A stretch of DNA of 64,000 bases, from NCBI RefSeq assembly GCF_018882385.1, contig NZ_JACVON010000001.1, positions 232,942-296,941 of the forward strand. Reading direction: 5' to 3'. Origin of the DNA: Polynucleobacter sp. 30F-ANTBAC. Its GTDB lineage: Bacteria > Pseudomonadota > Gammaproteobacteria > Burkholderiales > Burkholderiaceae. The notes under the pieces are model-generated. The model searched no databases, had not been told where the DNA came from, and saw only the letters and a program-made list of their open reading frames with translations. Below, piece after piece: positions 38,507 to 49,526 of this stretch; position 1 is the stretch's first letter, and every line of letters begins with the position of its first letter. The position numbers and the translations under genes are program-made.

Positions 38507-41500
38507 TTACTTCGTCACAATCATGACTTTTTCACTCAATGCTTTCTTGCCACGCTTAAGTGTTAGTTTTACTGAAATTGGTAAATTAACATCACCTAAC
38601 TTGGCAATATCAAAATCCTGAGTTTCGGAGTTAAATTTAATACCTTCTGGCAACTCTTTGCCATCACTTAAAGTTGCAAATACTTTAGTTCCTCTTGGTA
38701 AGCGCAACAAATTGTAGGATGTTGATGGAGCCTTAGCGTTCTTTTTAGGGCTATTTTCACCAGAAAGATCGATTAAATCTTGAATTACGCGATCTGGTAC
38801 AGCAAATTTAAGTGCTCCACTTGATGGTACTGGAACTGCTTGAATATACCTTTTTGGATCATTCATCTCACGAACAAACAGCATTTCACCTTTGATGAGT
38901 CGAACAGGCTGCTCAGGAACTGCTGCACTCTGCACTACGGTCTGAGTTGCATCATGATGTGCAATCACGGCCATGTTATTAATTTCCTGCGGTGCAACTG
39001 CAGGAGCTGCAAATCCTTCAGCAATAACAAATGGTGCATTCACAAATGAAACGATGTAATTTGGATTATTGGCGGCCAAATTAGACCAATAAGTGCCCTG
39101 CGCTACCCCGCTACCTAAACCTGACAGAGCAAGATTATCCCCAGTGACAACGCCTGTTTGAGTGTATTGCTGTGTTTGAGTTAAGCCAGTTGCAGGAACG
39201 GCGGCTCCAATGGCTGTTACTGTAGCCAATGCCTTTGCCACCGGGATTGTGCCGCCACCATTGCCAGTTGTAACAAGCGTTGGGGTAACGCCATTCCCAC
39301 CGGAGAGAACTGTGCCTGTGCCCACTAAATTGGAACTGACGACTAAGTAGTCACCGGCATTCGGGCCAGACAAGGTCGTACCATTATTAGTAATGTTTTG
39401 TAATCCAGCATCCGGAGATCCCAAAGTAAGGCTGGTTGTGCCGGCAACTGTTGTGCCGTTAATGAGACCGCTTAAAGCGGTGGTATTTGGCACCGCAGTT
39501 TGGCCGTTATAGGTCATAGCACTAGGAGTAGCCAATGCGGTCAATAAGGCCTTATCAATTGTGATCGAGCCGTTTACAAATGTAATATCGTAGTTCGAGA
39601 TTCCCGAGCCTATTGCCCCAGTTAAGTTGTCGGTAGAGGTTCCAGCATGGGTGCTCGTGGCGGATCCAATGACTCCAGTCAGTGTATCTGAGCCATACAA
39701 AGTACCAGTACTTGTATACCCATTTGTATATGACGTATTTGTAAAGGTCACTCCAGTGGTGGTATCTCCAGTAACGGTTAACGGCGCTTTTGCAATTGTT
39801 GCGGAGCTATTTAAATTCGGAACCGTCAGAGTGTAATCACTGTTATTAATTGATAAATTAGAAACAGTCGCCGTTTGGGTGCCGGCATTAGCACCTGTAA
39901 ATGTGAATGCACCAGTAGCCGCGGTTGAACCTTGATCCCCAGCAAGAACACCACTTAACGTGATAGAACCTGTAGTCGCAGTCGTACCGTCATAAGTTTT
40001 TCCTGTCACTTGCGCTTCACCCGTAATCGCTAATGGGGTTACAGCAATAGAGCCGTTTGTAATCGTGACAGTGTAATTGCTTAAGTTGGCGCCAGAACCA
40101 GCAACTGCAACAAGCGAATCCGCAACTGTACCATCAGATACATGGGTTGCCTGACCACTACCCGTTGCTGTAATGGATTGATTATTTACTGCGCCACTGA
40201 CTGTGTAAGTGTTGGTTTGGGTGCTGCCGTTATACGGAGACGATGTTGTTGCGCCAACGATACTTAATGGCGCCTTTGCCACCGGGATTGTGCCGCCACC
40301 ATTGCCAGTTGTAACAAGCGTTGGGGTAACGCCATTCCCACCGGAGAGAACTGTGCCTGTGCCCACTAAATTGGAACTGACGACATAATAATCTCCGCCG
40401 TTATCACCTAGTAGTGTTGTACCGTTATTGGTAATAGTCTGGGTACCAGCATTAGGCGAAACCAATGTGAGAGTTGTCGCACCCGATACTGATGTACCAG
40501 AAATTGCCCCACTGAGCACTGTTGTATTTGGAACATCTGTGAGGCCCGTGTAAGTCATTGCATTCGGCGTAGCTAGTGCGGTTAATGGAGCCTTAGCAAT
40601 AACGATTCCACCATTCACATACGCGATCGTATAGTTACCCAAACCAACCCCAGCAGCCGCTGAGAGCGTATCTGCATAAGTTCCAGCATGTAATTGCGAT
40701 GCCAATCCTGTTACGCCGCTAACACTATCTCCACCCAATAATCCGATTACCGAGTAGGTATTGGTGCGTGTGGTGTTATCAAATACAAAGCTACCATTAC
40801 CGCCAGTAATTGTTAGCGGAGCTGGAGTGATCACAACAGTGCCTCCACCATTGCCACTGCTAACAATATTAGGAGTTACTTGATTTGTTGCGGTATTTGC
40901 TAGATTGGAGCTGACCACAATGTAGTCACCAGCATTTGGTCCAGATAAGGTTGTTCCGTTATTAATAATGGTTTCACTACCAACACCCGCACCAGAGAGG
41001 GCTAAGCTAGTTGCTCCATTCACGACGGTTCCACCAATCACTCCGGATAGAACCGTAGTATTTGCTACAGCCGTGCCACCGGTATATACAGGCGCGCTTG
41101 TTGGTGTGGCAATAGCGGTCAACTGGGCTGGATTAATAATAATTCCGCCGTTTACATAGCTGATGCTGTAGTTCAACAAGCCAGAACCTGTCGGGCTTGC
41201 CAAAGCATCGTTGTATGTATTTGCGTGCCATCCTGACCCCAAACCGCTTACACCAGTCACGCTGTCACTGCCCTGCAATCCCACAACAGAATAAGTATTT
41301 GTGCGTGTGGTGTTGTCAAATGTATAGGTTGCTGTACCGCCAGTAATAGTCAAAGATTTTTGATTAACGGTTAGAGTGCTTGGCACAACAGTAACGCTGT
41401 AGTTGGAGAAGCCAGTTCCAGCTGACCCCGATAAAGTGTAAGCGCTACCGCTAGCATTGATAGCACCAATAGCTGTTCCGGAATAAGTAATTCCGCCGAG

Positions 41501-44500
41501 ACCTGCCAAGGTTTGACCATTCATTAACCCATTAGGTGTTGCTGTAGCACCGGCGGCCGTAAATGCGGCAGCGTCATATGTCTTCGTGACAGGGTTAATT
41601 GTGATCGTGAGATTTGCTTGATTTACAACCGCAGTATTGACAATCGTGTTTACTGCACTAAAGTTACCGCTCGATGTTGTCGTGCCGTTGTTGGTATTGC
41701 TAATCGCACCAACGTAAGTGCCTACGTTTGTTGTGCTGGTTACTGTAGTCGTTGGGTCAATAGTAATAGAGCCACCAACGCCATCGGTATAGATATTCGA
41801 ACCTGCAGATACTGGTGCCAGTGTGTACAACGTAGCACCACCTGAGGCACTCACATATTCAACCGATGCAACAGTGCCCTGAACAACCGTACCGTAAGTA
41901 GAGGTTGTTGGGTTCATCTTAATTAGAACCGTGCCAGCGGGAGTAATGGTGAAGACACCAGGAACATAGCTAATTGTGTAGTTGGCTGAATTAGTAAAAG
42001 TTGTTTGTGTTGGAGTGATGGCATAAGGCCCGCCGGCAACCGTTTCACCAGCAGCGCGGGTTACGGAGTAAGTTAAACCAAGACTGCTAGCAGTATCTGA
42101 ACCCTGCAAACCAGTTAATTGCGCCGTTAAAGCAGGATCATTTTGTGTGGCAATTTTTCCGTTGTTATCGGCTGTTACAACAAGAGCTGCCTTGGCAATG
42201 TTGAGGGCTGGAGCATTCTTCGATAAGGTGTAATTGACTGCATCAGCGCCAGTGATCGAATAACTCGCTGTATATGTTGCAGCATTGGTTCCACTCGGCG
42301 TTCCTGCAACCACCACATTGTCACCAGTAATCAATCCGGATGTTGTAGGAGCTGCTAAAGCTTGGGCAGCACCGTTATAGGTTGTATTGAGTGATACACC
42401 AGTAACAGTTAATGGCGCTGGAGTGATATTGGCCGTAGTAGTCGCTGTTGATCCGCCAGACAACTGGTAGTTCCCTGCTCCCGGCCCAGAAATACTAATA
42501 CCTGAAATAAGCACAGTTTTCCCATCTGCCACATTCTTATCGGAGAAAACTCCAGTTAACGCCCCTGTATTTACGGTAACCGCAGAGTCGATCGAATAGA
42601 TTCCAGTATAAGAAACGCCGCTAGCATTCAAGGCGGCTGCTGTTGTGCCGTCGTACTGCTTATTATCAGCAGTAATGCCGCTAATGGTAATGATGGCTGG
42701 AGTAATTTTTAAGAAACCATTGGTTACAGCAGTTGTGTAATTACTCGCGGCACCGCTCGTGAATGTAACTGACAAGTTGTCATTGATGGTGCCTGCATTA
42801 ATGGCCGTAGCCTTCCCTGAAACCGAGATCGTATCTGTACCCAGCAAGCCTGTTGGCGTATAGGTATTAGTTTTGCTTGTGGCGTCATACGTATAGGTAG
42901 CTTGAGCCCCAACAACAGTCAATGTCGCCGGTGTGATTCGCAAACTTCCATTAGTGATAGTGAAGTTATAGTTGGATGAATTTGTTCCCGTAGCGCTCAA
43001 ATTGTCAGCAATGGTTCCTTGTGCAACATGGGTTGCAACTGCGTAACCCGTTGCACTAACAGTATTGACATCATTACCCAATAAGCCAGTAAAGACTGCC
43101 CCAGAATTGGTCTGAGTATTGGCGTTATACGTTAGCGTATTTGGAGCTCCAACAAGCGTTGCATTTGCCTTAGTAATCGTCATGCCACCATTGACATAGC
43201 TAATGTTGTAGTTGGATAAGCCTGTTCCAAGCGCACCGCTTAAAGAGCTTGTATATGTACCAACATTTGTTCCTGTAACCGCGCCAGCAACACTTGACAC
43301 TGAATCACCGATAAACAATCCACTTGTTGTAAAACTGCCTGTTTGGGCGCTACCGATGTATGTTGCGTTTGTAGCAGCAGAGGTAATTGTTAAATTAGCC
43401 CGGCCAATAATCAAAGCGCCATTGACGTAATTGATGTTGTAGTTAGATAGACCCGTACCTAATGCACCAGTTAGTGCATCGTTATATGTACTTGCATTTG
43501 TACCACTTGCAATACCTTGTACGCTAGTCACAGCATCAACTGTTCCCAGTAAACCAGAAACGGCATAAGTAACATTAGCTTGTGAGGTGCCGTTATAGGT
43601 AGTCGTCCTGTTTCCGCCAGCAATAGTGAGGGTTGCTGGCGTTACTGTAAATGTGCCTGGCACATAGTTAATTGAATAGTTAGACAACCCTGTGCCCGTT
43701 GCCGCAGAAACAGCATCGCCATAAGATCCCACTTGGGCAATGCTCGTGCCTGTGAGCGAACTGCCACCAGAACTAATGACGTGCGTTGCCCCAGTAACAG
43801 CATCCCCAGTAGCAACGCCACCAATACTAGTAACCAGTCCAGAAACCGAGGTCCCCAAAGTCGCTAAGGCGTTATAGCTTGAAGTGCCGTTATAAACAGT
43901 GCTGGAATTTGATCCAGTTACGGTTAATACCTTTGGCGTAATGGTGTAGGTATTCATGCCAGAAACGGGTGTAACGATGACAGTGCCGTAAGCTGAAACA
44001 ATTGCACCAGTTATAGATATATCGGTGCCAGTTTGGACAAGATTGGAATTTCCTGCAAGACCAAGATTGCCAGCAAAGCGTAAAGACGCCAAGGCCTCAC
44101 CTGGTGTGGGCACACTAGATCCAAATCCGCCTGTGCCAGAGATGGAGCTGATGTGCGTATTGGTAGGGTCTGCCAACCAAGCATTAGCAATCGAACTGTT
44201 ATATGCGGTGCCATACACTTGAGTGTAGTTGTCAACAGCGAGATTGATCGAGGCATTACCACCACCAATAGAACGATAGTTAACGGTGTTAACAGTTGCT
44301 GCATCAACAGAACCCATTACCCCACCAACATTGCCATAGGAAACGTTGCTAGAAACTGTTGCATTTGCTGTTGTAATGCCAATAGCTGTTTCGATCGCAC
44401 CACCGGTTGATGATGTCGGTTGCGCCATGGATAGGGAAATTACACCGCTACCAGTATTAGTTAATGTACCAACCGCTGTAATTGTTCCACCAGTGACTGT

Positions 44501-47500
44501 GCCAGCAGCAATGCCGTAACCACCGGTAATAGAAATGCCACCCACCCCTGAATCTGTAATTGCGCCAGTAGCTGTATTGGCGGTAGATTGAACTAGCACC
44601 CCACCGACACCCGTATTGCTAATTGCACCTAATGCAGAAACCGCTCCATATGCACCAGCTGTATCAGCAGTGGCATACGGTTGAGAGGATGTACCAATAA
44701 TGCTTACGCCAGCCGTAGAGCTAATCGAACTAGTAGCGGTTAAATTAATCGCATTGGCAGTACCACCAATACCGGTCAGCGTAACTGGTCCGGCCAGCGC
44801 CGTAATGGCAGCTACATCTTGAATGGCAACACCTGTTCCAGATGAAACAGTATTAATCCTCACGCCGGTTGTACCAGCTAATGTGCCAGCATTTAATGCG
44901 CCAGTAATAGTTGTACCGTTCACGTTTGCGAGAGTCGCAGTTGAACTTGAACCATTGGTGTTATCGATCAAGATATAACCAGGCACCGTGACGCCGCCAT
45001 TGAAAATCAAGGCGCCATTAGTAAGTTCCGAGAAATTAATGGCAGAAGTACTTGGTCCGGCACCAATCGAGAGTAAGCCATTCTGAATAGTGGAGCCACT
45101 GTTACCGGTTCTAGTGTCATACAACACAGTAGCTGCTGTTCCACCAGTATTGGCAACAAGCGTAACGGTGCCGGTTTGGCTAATCTTGTTATTAGAAATG
45201 AAGGTGACGTTGCCGCCAATCTGGTTTTGAATGATTGCACCAGTGGCGCTGATACCTGTATTAGCGCCCGCAGCAGCATCATTACCTGTAATTGAAATAT
45301 TTCCAGCGGTATTGGTAATGGCGGCAACAGCAACTACAGTTGGCGCAGTGGTTGATGTGCCAACTGCCGTAAATCCAGCGGCTGATGAAACGGCACCAGT
45401 CAACTTAATAGCATTGGCAGTTTGAGACTGGCCGGTCAGAGTAACTGGGCCAGCCAGTGAGGTAATTGTTGATGTGCCGTTAATACCAAGACCGGTACCC
45501 GTAGAAATGGCATTAATTCTTACGCCAATATTTCCAGCAAGGACACCAGCAGTCATTGGGCCGGTAATAGTTGCGCCAAGAGAGTTTAGGGTTGTAGCGG
45601 TTGCAGATGGTCCACTAACGGCGTTATTGTTGATATCGATGTAACCAGAAACATTGATTGCTCCAGCGCCATCGGAGATAGTTGCACCATTTGACTTCTG
45701 AATCAGATTTACTGCTTTAGAGGAGCCAGCCGCAACCGTAATTGCTCCACTGTTGGTGATGGTGCTTAAGCTTGTTCCGCTTGTTGTTGGATCAAATTCT
45801 ACATAGCTAGGGTTATTAGATATGAGTGTTGTTATGACTGTACTTCTTGTGGAGTCAAAGAGCACTCGACTAGCGTTCGCTGTTGTGTTTGCAGCAATAT
45901 TAAATGGCGCATTACTTAAGATACTTCGGTTTGAAGTAATGAGGATATCTCCACCATTGGCATTATTCTTAATGAATCCGCCATTGATATAAACGCCGTT
46001 CGTTGTTTTTACTGCCTCAGATGTGGTGCCATTAATGAGAATTGCTACACCACCAGCGTCGTAATTGGCCGTGGAGTTAATCGTGAGTGTTGCGCTGTCC
46101 AATGAAACGCCACGAGCATATTGCTTGACAGTGGTACCGGTGTAGTTAACTTGATCTGAGTAGCCATCCAGGATAATTCGATTAGCCTGCACCGTTACTG
46201 TTGTTGCAGTAGTTGGCGTAGCCAAAAACACGCCAATCGTTTGCCCTCCAGTAGCGGCACTATGCCCCACCCCACTCAGATACACCGTACCCCCGGTGCT
46301 AATAAATTTGGCAGTATTTGCAATAGTGTAAATACCACTCTGCGACCCATTTGGGGCTGCGCCGTTGGACTGGTTTGCACCGTGAACATTAATGTCACCT
46401 GATGCAGTTAATGCAGCGGCAACCCAAATAGCCTGAACACTGGGGCCACTATAAACCGCTCCTTTGATATTGATTTCAGTGGCAGTAATTGGCGAGTTAA
46501 TTTTAATTGCGGACTGAGTTCCACTGCCATTATTTGCATAGGTTGAGGCGTTATATGCAGTAATAAATCCGCTTGTTGTGCCTCCAACGTTATAGGTATC
46601 GTCTAATGTAACAACGCCGTTAACATTGATTGTGCCGTTAACACTGTTTAAGCTGCCGACAATAATTTGTCCGCCTGCGGATTTGGCTATAACGTTTACT
46701 GGATTTGCTCCAGTTGCTGTAATTCCAGCTGAAAATGTAATAGATTGTTTTGAGCCGCTGGTGTTATCCAAAATCAAGGTGGCGGCCGCACCAGAGGCAT
46801 TGGCAAAAGTCAGCGCGCTTGATAACGTAATAGACCCATCCGCAATGATAGTTACGCTGGTACCCGCATTAATGGCGGCCACAATGTCAGCTGCGTTTAC
46901 GTTGGCTTGGTTTGTATAAGTGATGAGTGGAGCGGATCCAGTTGAGGTACCTGATGTTCCGCCAATAGTGACGTTTGTTGGATCAAGCAACCACTCGGAT
47001 GCCAGGATGGTGTTGGAATCCACTTCCAGGGTTTTTCCAGAGGTCTCTACTTTATTTGCCGCTAGGCTGGTATTGGTTACGCTGGCGTAGCTTGAAAGCG
47101 CACCAGACGAATACCCTTCACGTCCGATTGCGATAGTGCCATTCGCTGCGGTAATGCTGGAATTGTTAACTTGGATTTGGTCACCGAAAACGACGATGTT
47201 GCCGTTTGGTGCGTTGATGCCGGTTTGGCTATCGATGATGACGCTGTTGCTGGTGATACTGTTGTTACTGTTAAGTGTCGTTGCTGATACTGAATCTTGT
47301 ACGAAAGTTAAGAGTGCTTGTGGTGCAGGAGGTGCAGTTGCTGGTGGCGCCAAGATGGTTCCGTTACCCAAGTTATTGATCTGGCCAAGGTTAAGTAAAC
47401 CACCCTGGCTTAATCCTTCTGTACTGATCAATGCGTTGGTTAAGTTGGTTTCAGCTTTACCTGCAATATCAATCTTGCCCGCATTGGCGGATTTACCCAG

Positions 47501-49519
47501 AGTATCAATTACTGCATTGATGTTTACTTTACCGGCTGTAGAGACAATCGTAATTGTTCCGCCATTAACTCCGTTTGCGGAGATATAGGCATTTGGGTTT
47601 GTTGATGAATCTATATTTGTACTGCCGATATTAATATCGCCTGTTGCAATGATATTAATTAAACCACCATTAGTGGTGTAAGTATTTCCATCAGTATTTA
47701 AGTTATTTTGATTATTGCTATTTCCATTTCTGCGGTTATTGGCAGTGGTGGTATTAACTGTATTTAATGTGCCTGAATTCGTATTGCTTGAGTTATTTGA
47801 ATTATTACTACTATTTCCATTTGAATTAATATTACCTAAAATATTAATAATAGCGCCCGCTAAATAGATATTAGAGCTTGACCCACCATTCGTATTAATA
47901 GAGCCATTTACATTAATATTCTGGGCAACAGCATAGACCGCGCCCGCAGTGATATGGCTATCAATATCAATCTGGCCACCTGTAGCGACTAAGCTAAGGG
48001 ATGTTGCTGAGTTGCTGGAGTAGATATCTGCTCCAGCCATAATTCTGATTAAAGCGGTTTGACTTTGGGTGCAACTTGCACCAAATGCGCTGCAGGAACT
48101 TCCAGTGGCATCTAGCGTTACGCTTGTTGTATTGAGAGCATTACTAATTGCTGCTGCAGCTGTGCTGTCAATAATGAGGGTTGTGGGGTCTATTACCCAC
48201 CTACCTGACCTTCCATTAGGGGATGAAGTATCTACTTTAAGCCCTTGATTTATATCTACATTACCAATTGAGCTTGTCTCGATGAAGCCACCGTTACCAC
48301 CCTGTGCACCACCTCTTGCATAGAGATTGCCTGCTACAGATGTTTTGGCTAATGACCAGATATTGATCCTGCCACCGTTACCACTTTGTATAGCTGAGGT
48401 ATCAATTATTGCATTAGATTCAACTGTAACAAAACTTGCTAAATTATTGTTTTTTATTGAATTTTCTAAAGATTCTTGATTGAAGCTGTTGACTCCAACC
48501 TCAATATCGCCACCACCTGTTGCACCTGTTGCCGTTGTTTTAGAACCACTTCGTAGAGCAATGTTATTACCCTTTAGGCTAACCTTACCACCTGTATTTT
48601 GTACAGAATTGGCTTCAATTACCCCCTTTTGATCAATTGTGTCTGCTATCAGAGTCACTTTACCGCCTGCGGTACTAATATCCGAGGCAGAAACAACGCC
48701 AGTGTTCCTTACAATGGAACCCATGAGGTCTTGAGCGGCATTTGCTGCAATAATCACTTGCCCGCTACCGGCATTAATCAGTAATTTATTCGAAATCAAG
48801 GAATTAATGACTGATGCATCTACTGAAACATTAACTAATTGGCTTCCGGAGAATTTTAAAGAGACTTTTTGACCAGAAACTAATGCAATAGCATTGTTTC
48901 CACTCATTGTTGCTGTAATAACACCTGAGTTTTTAACTTGAGGGGCCATTAAGGCAATATAACTATTAATATTATTACCGGTAATATTACCTTTATTAAT
49001 AATCTTACCGTCATTACCACCTTCAAATACGAGATTATCTCTACCAGACATAAACTCTGTTGCACAGGTATTCATGGTGGTGGCAATCATACCCCCCACA
49101 TTAATCTGTGCCCCACTACCAAATACTATGCCATTATTATTAATGAATATAACCTGACCATTGGCATTAACTGCGCCATTAATCATCGATTTAGATGCAC
49201 TATTAACATAGTTAAGGGTTGCTGCAGATGAGTTAGGTTGATTAAAGTTCACTGTAGCCTGCGAACCAACATCAAAACTACTCCAATTAACCACCGCACG
49301 TTGCGATGATTGATTGATGTTCATCGCATTACCAGAAGTTGCAATTGTTGCGGCGCCAGCCACAACTTTTCCGCCTGTTGGTAATACATGAGAGCCCGGT
49401 GCTGCCGCCATACTTTGATGAGCCAATCCAGCAATAGCTAAAGCTGCTAATAACTTAGCAGCTCTGAACTGCGGTTTGCAGTTTTTACTTAGCGAGGATG
49501 ACGAAATAAAATGTGACAA
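38507..49519 (-). CDS. giant two-partner secretion exoprotein (TpsA, filamentous hemagglutinin family) with MBG/YDG repeats
   Basis: 3,670 residues. N-terminal signal peptide (about 1-39, hydrophobic AAKLLAALAIAGLAHQSMAA) then a TPS secretion domain at about 40-175 with QRAVVNWSSFDVGSQATVNF and FINNNGIVFGSGAQINVGGM. A beta-helix region follows to about 1,850, including an Asn/Ser-rich low-complexity linker near 560-625. From about 1,860 to 3,490 there are many MBG/YDG domains, such as NKQYDGTTAAALNASGVSYT and TYNGAAQALAAPTTSGLITG. The last 180 residues are different and Lys-rich, with VKLTLKRGKKALSEK near the end and an Ig-like LPEGIKFNSETQDFDI. The start is a TTG with a weak upstream site; no ATG is available before the signal peptide. 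It is secreted by the TpsB encoded upstream. Adhesin role is inferred. Confidence 0.93.
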   Translation of the reverse strand: MSHFISSSSLSKNCKPQFRAAKLLAALAIAGLAHQSMAAAPGSHVLPTGGKVVAGAATIATSGNAMNINQSSQRAVVNWSSFDVGSQATVNFNQPNSSAATLNYVNSASKSMINGAVNANGQVIFINNNGIVFGSGAQINVGGMIATTMNTCATEFMSGRDNLVFEGGNDGKIINKGNITGNNINSYIALMAPQVKNSGVITATMSGNNAIALVSGQKVSLKFSGSQLVNVSVDASVINSLISNKLLINAGSGQVIIAANAAQDLMGSIVRNTGVVSASDISTAGGKVTLIADTIDQKGVIEANSVQNTGGKVSLKGNNIALRSGSKTTATGATGGGDIEVGVNSFNQESLENSIKNNNLASFVTVESNAIIDTSAIQSGNGGRINIWSLAKTSVAGNLYARGGAQGGNGGFIETSSIGNVDINQGLKVDTSSPNGRSGRWVIDPTTLIIDSTAAAAISNALNTTSVTLDATGSSCSAFGASCTQSQTALIRIMAGADIYSSNSATSLSLVATGGQIDIDSHITAGAVYAVAQNINVNGSINTNGGSSSNIYLAGAIINILGNINSNGNSSNNSNNSSNTNSGTLNTVNTTTANNRRNGNSNNQNNLNTDGNTYTTNGGLINIIATGDINIGSTNIDSSTNPNAYISANGVNGGTITIVSTAGKVNINAVIDTLGKSANAGKIDIAGKAETNLTNALISTEGLSQGGLLNLGQINNLGNGTILAPPATAPPAPQALLTFVQDSVSATTLNSNNSITSNSVIIDSQTGINAPNGNIVVFGDQIQVNNSSITAANGTIAIGREGYSSGALSSYASVTNTSLAANKVETSGKTLEVDSNTILASEWLLDPTNVTIGGTSGTSTGSAPLITYTNQANVNAADIVAAINAGTSVTIIADGSITLSSALTFANASGAAATLILDNTSGSKQSITFSAGITATGANPVNVIAKSAGGQIIVGSLNSVNGTINVNGVVTLDDTYNVGGTTSGFITAYNASTYANNGSGTQSAIKINSPITATEINIKGAVYSGPSVQAIWVAAALTASGDINVHGANQSNGAAPNGSQSGIYTIANTAKFISTGGTVYLSGVGHSAATGGQTIGVFLATPTTATTVTVQANRIILDGYSDQVNYTGTTVKQYARGVSLDSATLTINSTANYDAGGVAILINGTTSEAVKTTNGVYINGGFIKNNANGGDILITSNRSILSNAPFNIAANTTANASRVLFDSTRSTVITTLISNNPSYVEFDPTTSGTSLSTITNSGAITVAAGSSKAVNLIQKSNGATISDGAGAINVSGYIDINNNAVSGPSATATTLNSLGATITGPMTAGVLAGNIGVRINAISTGTGLGINGTSTITSLAGPVTLTGQSQTANAIKLTGAVSSAAGFTAVGTSTTAPTVVAVAAITNTAGNISITGNDAAAGANTGISATGAIIQNQIGGNVTFISNNKISQTGTVTLVANTGGTAATVLYDTRTGNSGSTIQNGLLSIGAGPSTSAINFSELTNGALIFNGGVTVPGYILIDNTNGSSSTATLANVNGTTITGALNAGTLAGTTGVRINTVSSGTGVAIQDVAAITALAGPVTLTGIGGTANAINLTATSSISSTAGVSIIGTSSQPYATADTAGAYGAVSALGAISNTGVGGVLVQSTANTATGAITDSGVGGISITGGYGIAAGTVTGGTITAVGTLTNTGSGVISLSMAQPTSSTGGAIETAIGITTANATVSSNVSYGNVGGVMGSVDAATVNTVNYRSIGGGNASINLAVDNYTQVYGTAYNSSIANAWLADPTNTHISSISGTGGFGSSVPTPGEALASLRFAGNLGLAGNSNLVQTGTDISITGAIVSAYGTVIVTPVSGMNTYTITPKVLTVTGSNSSTVYNGTSSYNALATLGTSVSGLVTSIGGVATGDAVTGATHVISSGGSSLTGTSIAQVGSYGDAVSAATGTGLSNYSINYVPGTFTVTPATLTIAGGNRTTTYNGTSQANVTYAVSGLLGTVDAVTSVQGIASGTNASTYNDALTGALGTGLSNYNINYVNGALIIGRANLTITSAATNATYIGSAQTGSFTTSGLFIGDSVSSVAGAVTGTNVGTYTSSLSGALGTGLSNYNISYVNGGMTITKANATLVGAPNTLTYNANTQTNSGAVFTGLLGNDVNTVSATGYAVATHVAQGTIADNLSATGTNSSNYNFTITNGSLRITPATLTVVGAQATYTYDATSKTNTYTPTGLLGTDTISVSGKATAINAGTINDNLSVTFTSGAASNYTTAVTNGFLKITPAIITISGITADNKQYDGTTAAALNASGVSYTGIYSIDSAVTVNTGALTGVFSDKNVADGKTVLISGISISGPGAGNYQLSGGSTATTTANITPAPLTVTGVSLNTTYNGAAQALAAPTTSGLITGDNVVVAGTPSGTNAATYTASYSITGADAVNYTLSKNAPALNIAKAALVVTADNNGKIATQNDPALTAQLTGLQGSDTASSLGLTYSVTRAAGETVAGGPYAITPTQTTFTNSANYTISYVPGVFTITPAGTVLIKMNPTTSTYGTVVQGTVASVEYVSASGGATLYTLAPVSAGSNIYTDGVGGSITIDPTTTVTSTTNVGTYVGAISNTNNGTTTSSGNFSAVNTIVNTAVVNQANLTITINPVTKTYDAAAFTAAGATATPNGLMNGQTLAGLGGITYSGTAIGAINASGSAYTLSGSAGTGFSNYSVTVVPSTLTVNQKSLTITGGTATYTFDNTTRTNTYSVVGLQGSDSVTGVSGLGSGWHANTYNDALASPTGSGLLNYSISYVNGGIIINPAQLTAIATPTSAPVYTGGTAVANTTVLSGVIGGTVVNGATSLALSGAGVGSETIINNGTTLSGPNAGDYIVVSSNLANTATNQVTPNIVSSGNGGGTVVITPAPLTITGGNGSFVFDNTTRTNTYSVIGLLGGDSVSGVTGLASQLHAGTYADTLSAAAGVGLGNYTIAYVNGGIVIAKAPLTALATPNAMTYTGLTDVPNTTVLSGAISGTSVSGATTLTLVSPNAGTQTITNNGTTLLGDNGGDYYVVSSNLVGTGTVLSGGNGVTPTLVTTGNGGGTIPVAKAPLSIVGATTSSPYNGSTQTNTYTVSGAVNNQSITATGSGQATHVSDGTVADSLVAVAGSGANLSNYTVTITNGSIAVTPLAITGEAQVTGKTYDGTTATTGSITLSGVLAGDQGSTAATGAFTFTGANAGTQTATVSNLSINNSDYTLTVPNLNSSATIAKAPLTVTGDTTTGVTFTNTSYTNGYTSTGTLYGSDTLTGVIGSATSTHAGTSTDNLTGAIGSGISNYDITFVNGSITIDKALLTALATPSAMTYNGQTAVPNTTALSGLINGTTVAGTTSLTLGSPDAGLQNITNNGTTLSGPNAGDYLVVSSNLVGTGTVLSGGNGVTPTLVTTGNGGGTIPVAKALATVTAIGAAVPATGLTQTQQYTQTGVVTGDNLALSGLGSGVAQGTYWSNLAANNPNYIVSFVNAPFVIAEGFAAPAVAPQEINNMAVIAHHDATQTVVQSAAVPEQPVRLIKGEMLFVREMNDPKRYIQAVPVPSSGALKFAVPDRVIQDLIDLSGENSPKKNAKAPSTSYNLLRLPRGTKVFATLSDGKELPEGIKFNSETQDFDIAKLGDVNLPISVKLTLKRGKKALSEKVMIVTK
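39231..39343 (-). repeat. exact 113-bp repeat in MBG region, copy 1
   Basis: Identical to 40272-40384 at an offset of 1041 bases. It encodes LVGTGTVLSGGNGVTPTLVT and the following glycine-rich linker ahead of an MBG domain. Confidence 0.92.
40272..40384 (-). repeat. exact 113-bp repeat in MBG region, copy 2
   Basis: Second copy of 39231-39343, base for base. It marks a domain-level duplication in the tpsA exoprotein in which this linker has stayed or been made identical. Confidence 0.92.
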
Positions 49520-49526
49520 AAGAAAC

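Larger units (their letters stand above)
38980..43940 (-). repeat. tandem MBG/YDG domain region of TpsA
   Basis: Roughly 20 related domains of about 70-90 codons recur. Their shared features are a (T/V)Y(N/D)G or FDNTTRTN motif, a GL(L/Q)G(S/N)D(S/T) turn, GTGLSNY(S/N)I(S/N)YV and a closing ITPA or ITKA. Identity between domains is moderate, unlike the near-identical array of the other giant gene. Confidence 0.8.

Noticed and set aside
38840..48784. Plus-strand open frames opposite the tpsA gene
   Set aside because: Same reason: antisense shadows of a low-complexity coding sequence, with valine/proline-rich nonsense composition.
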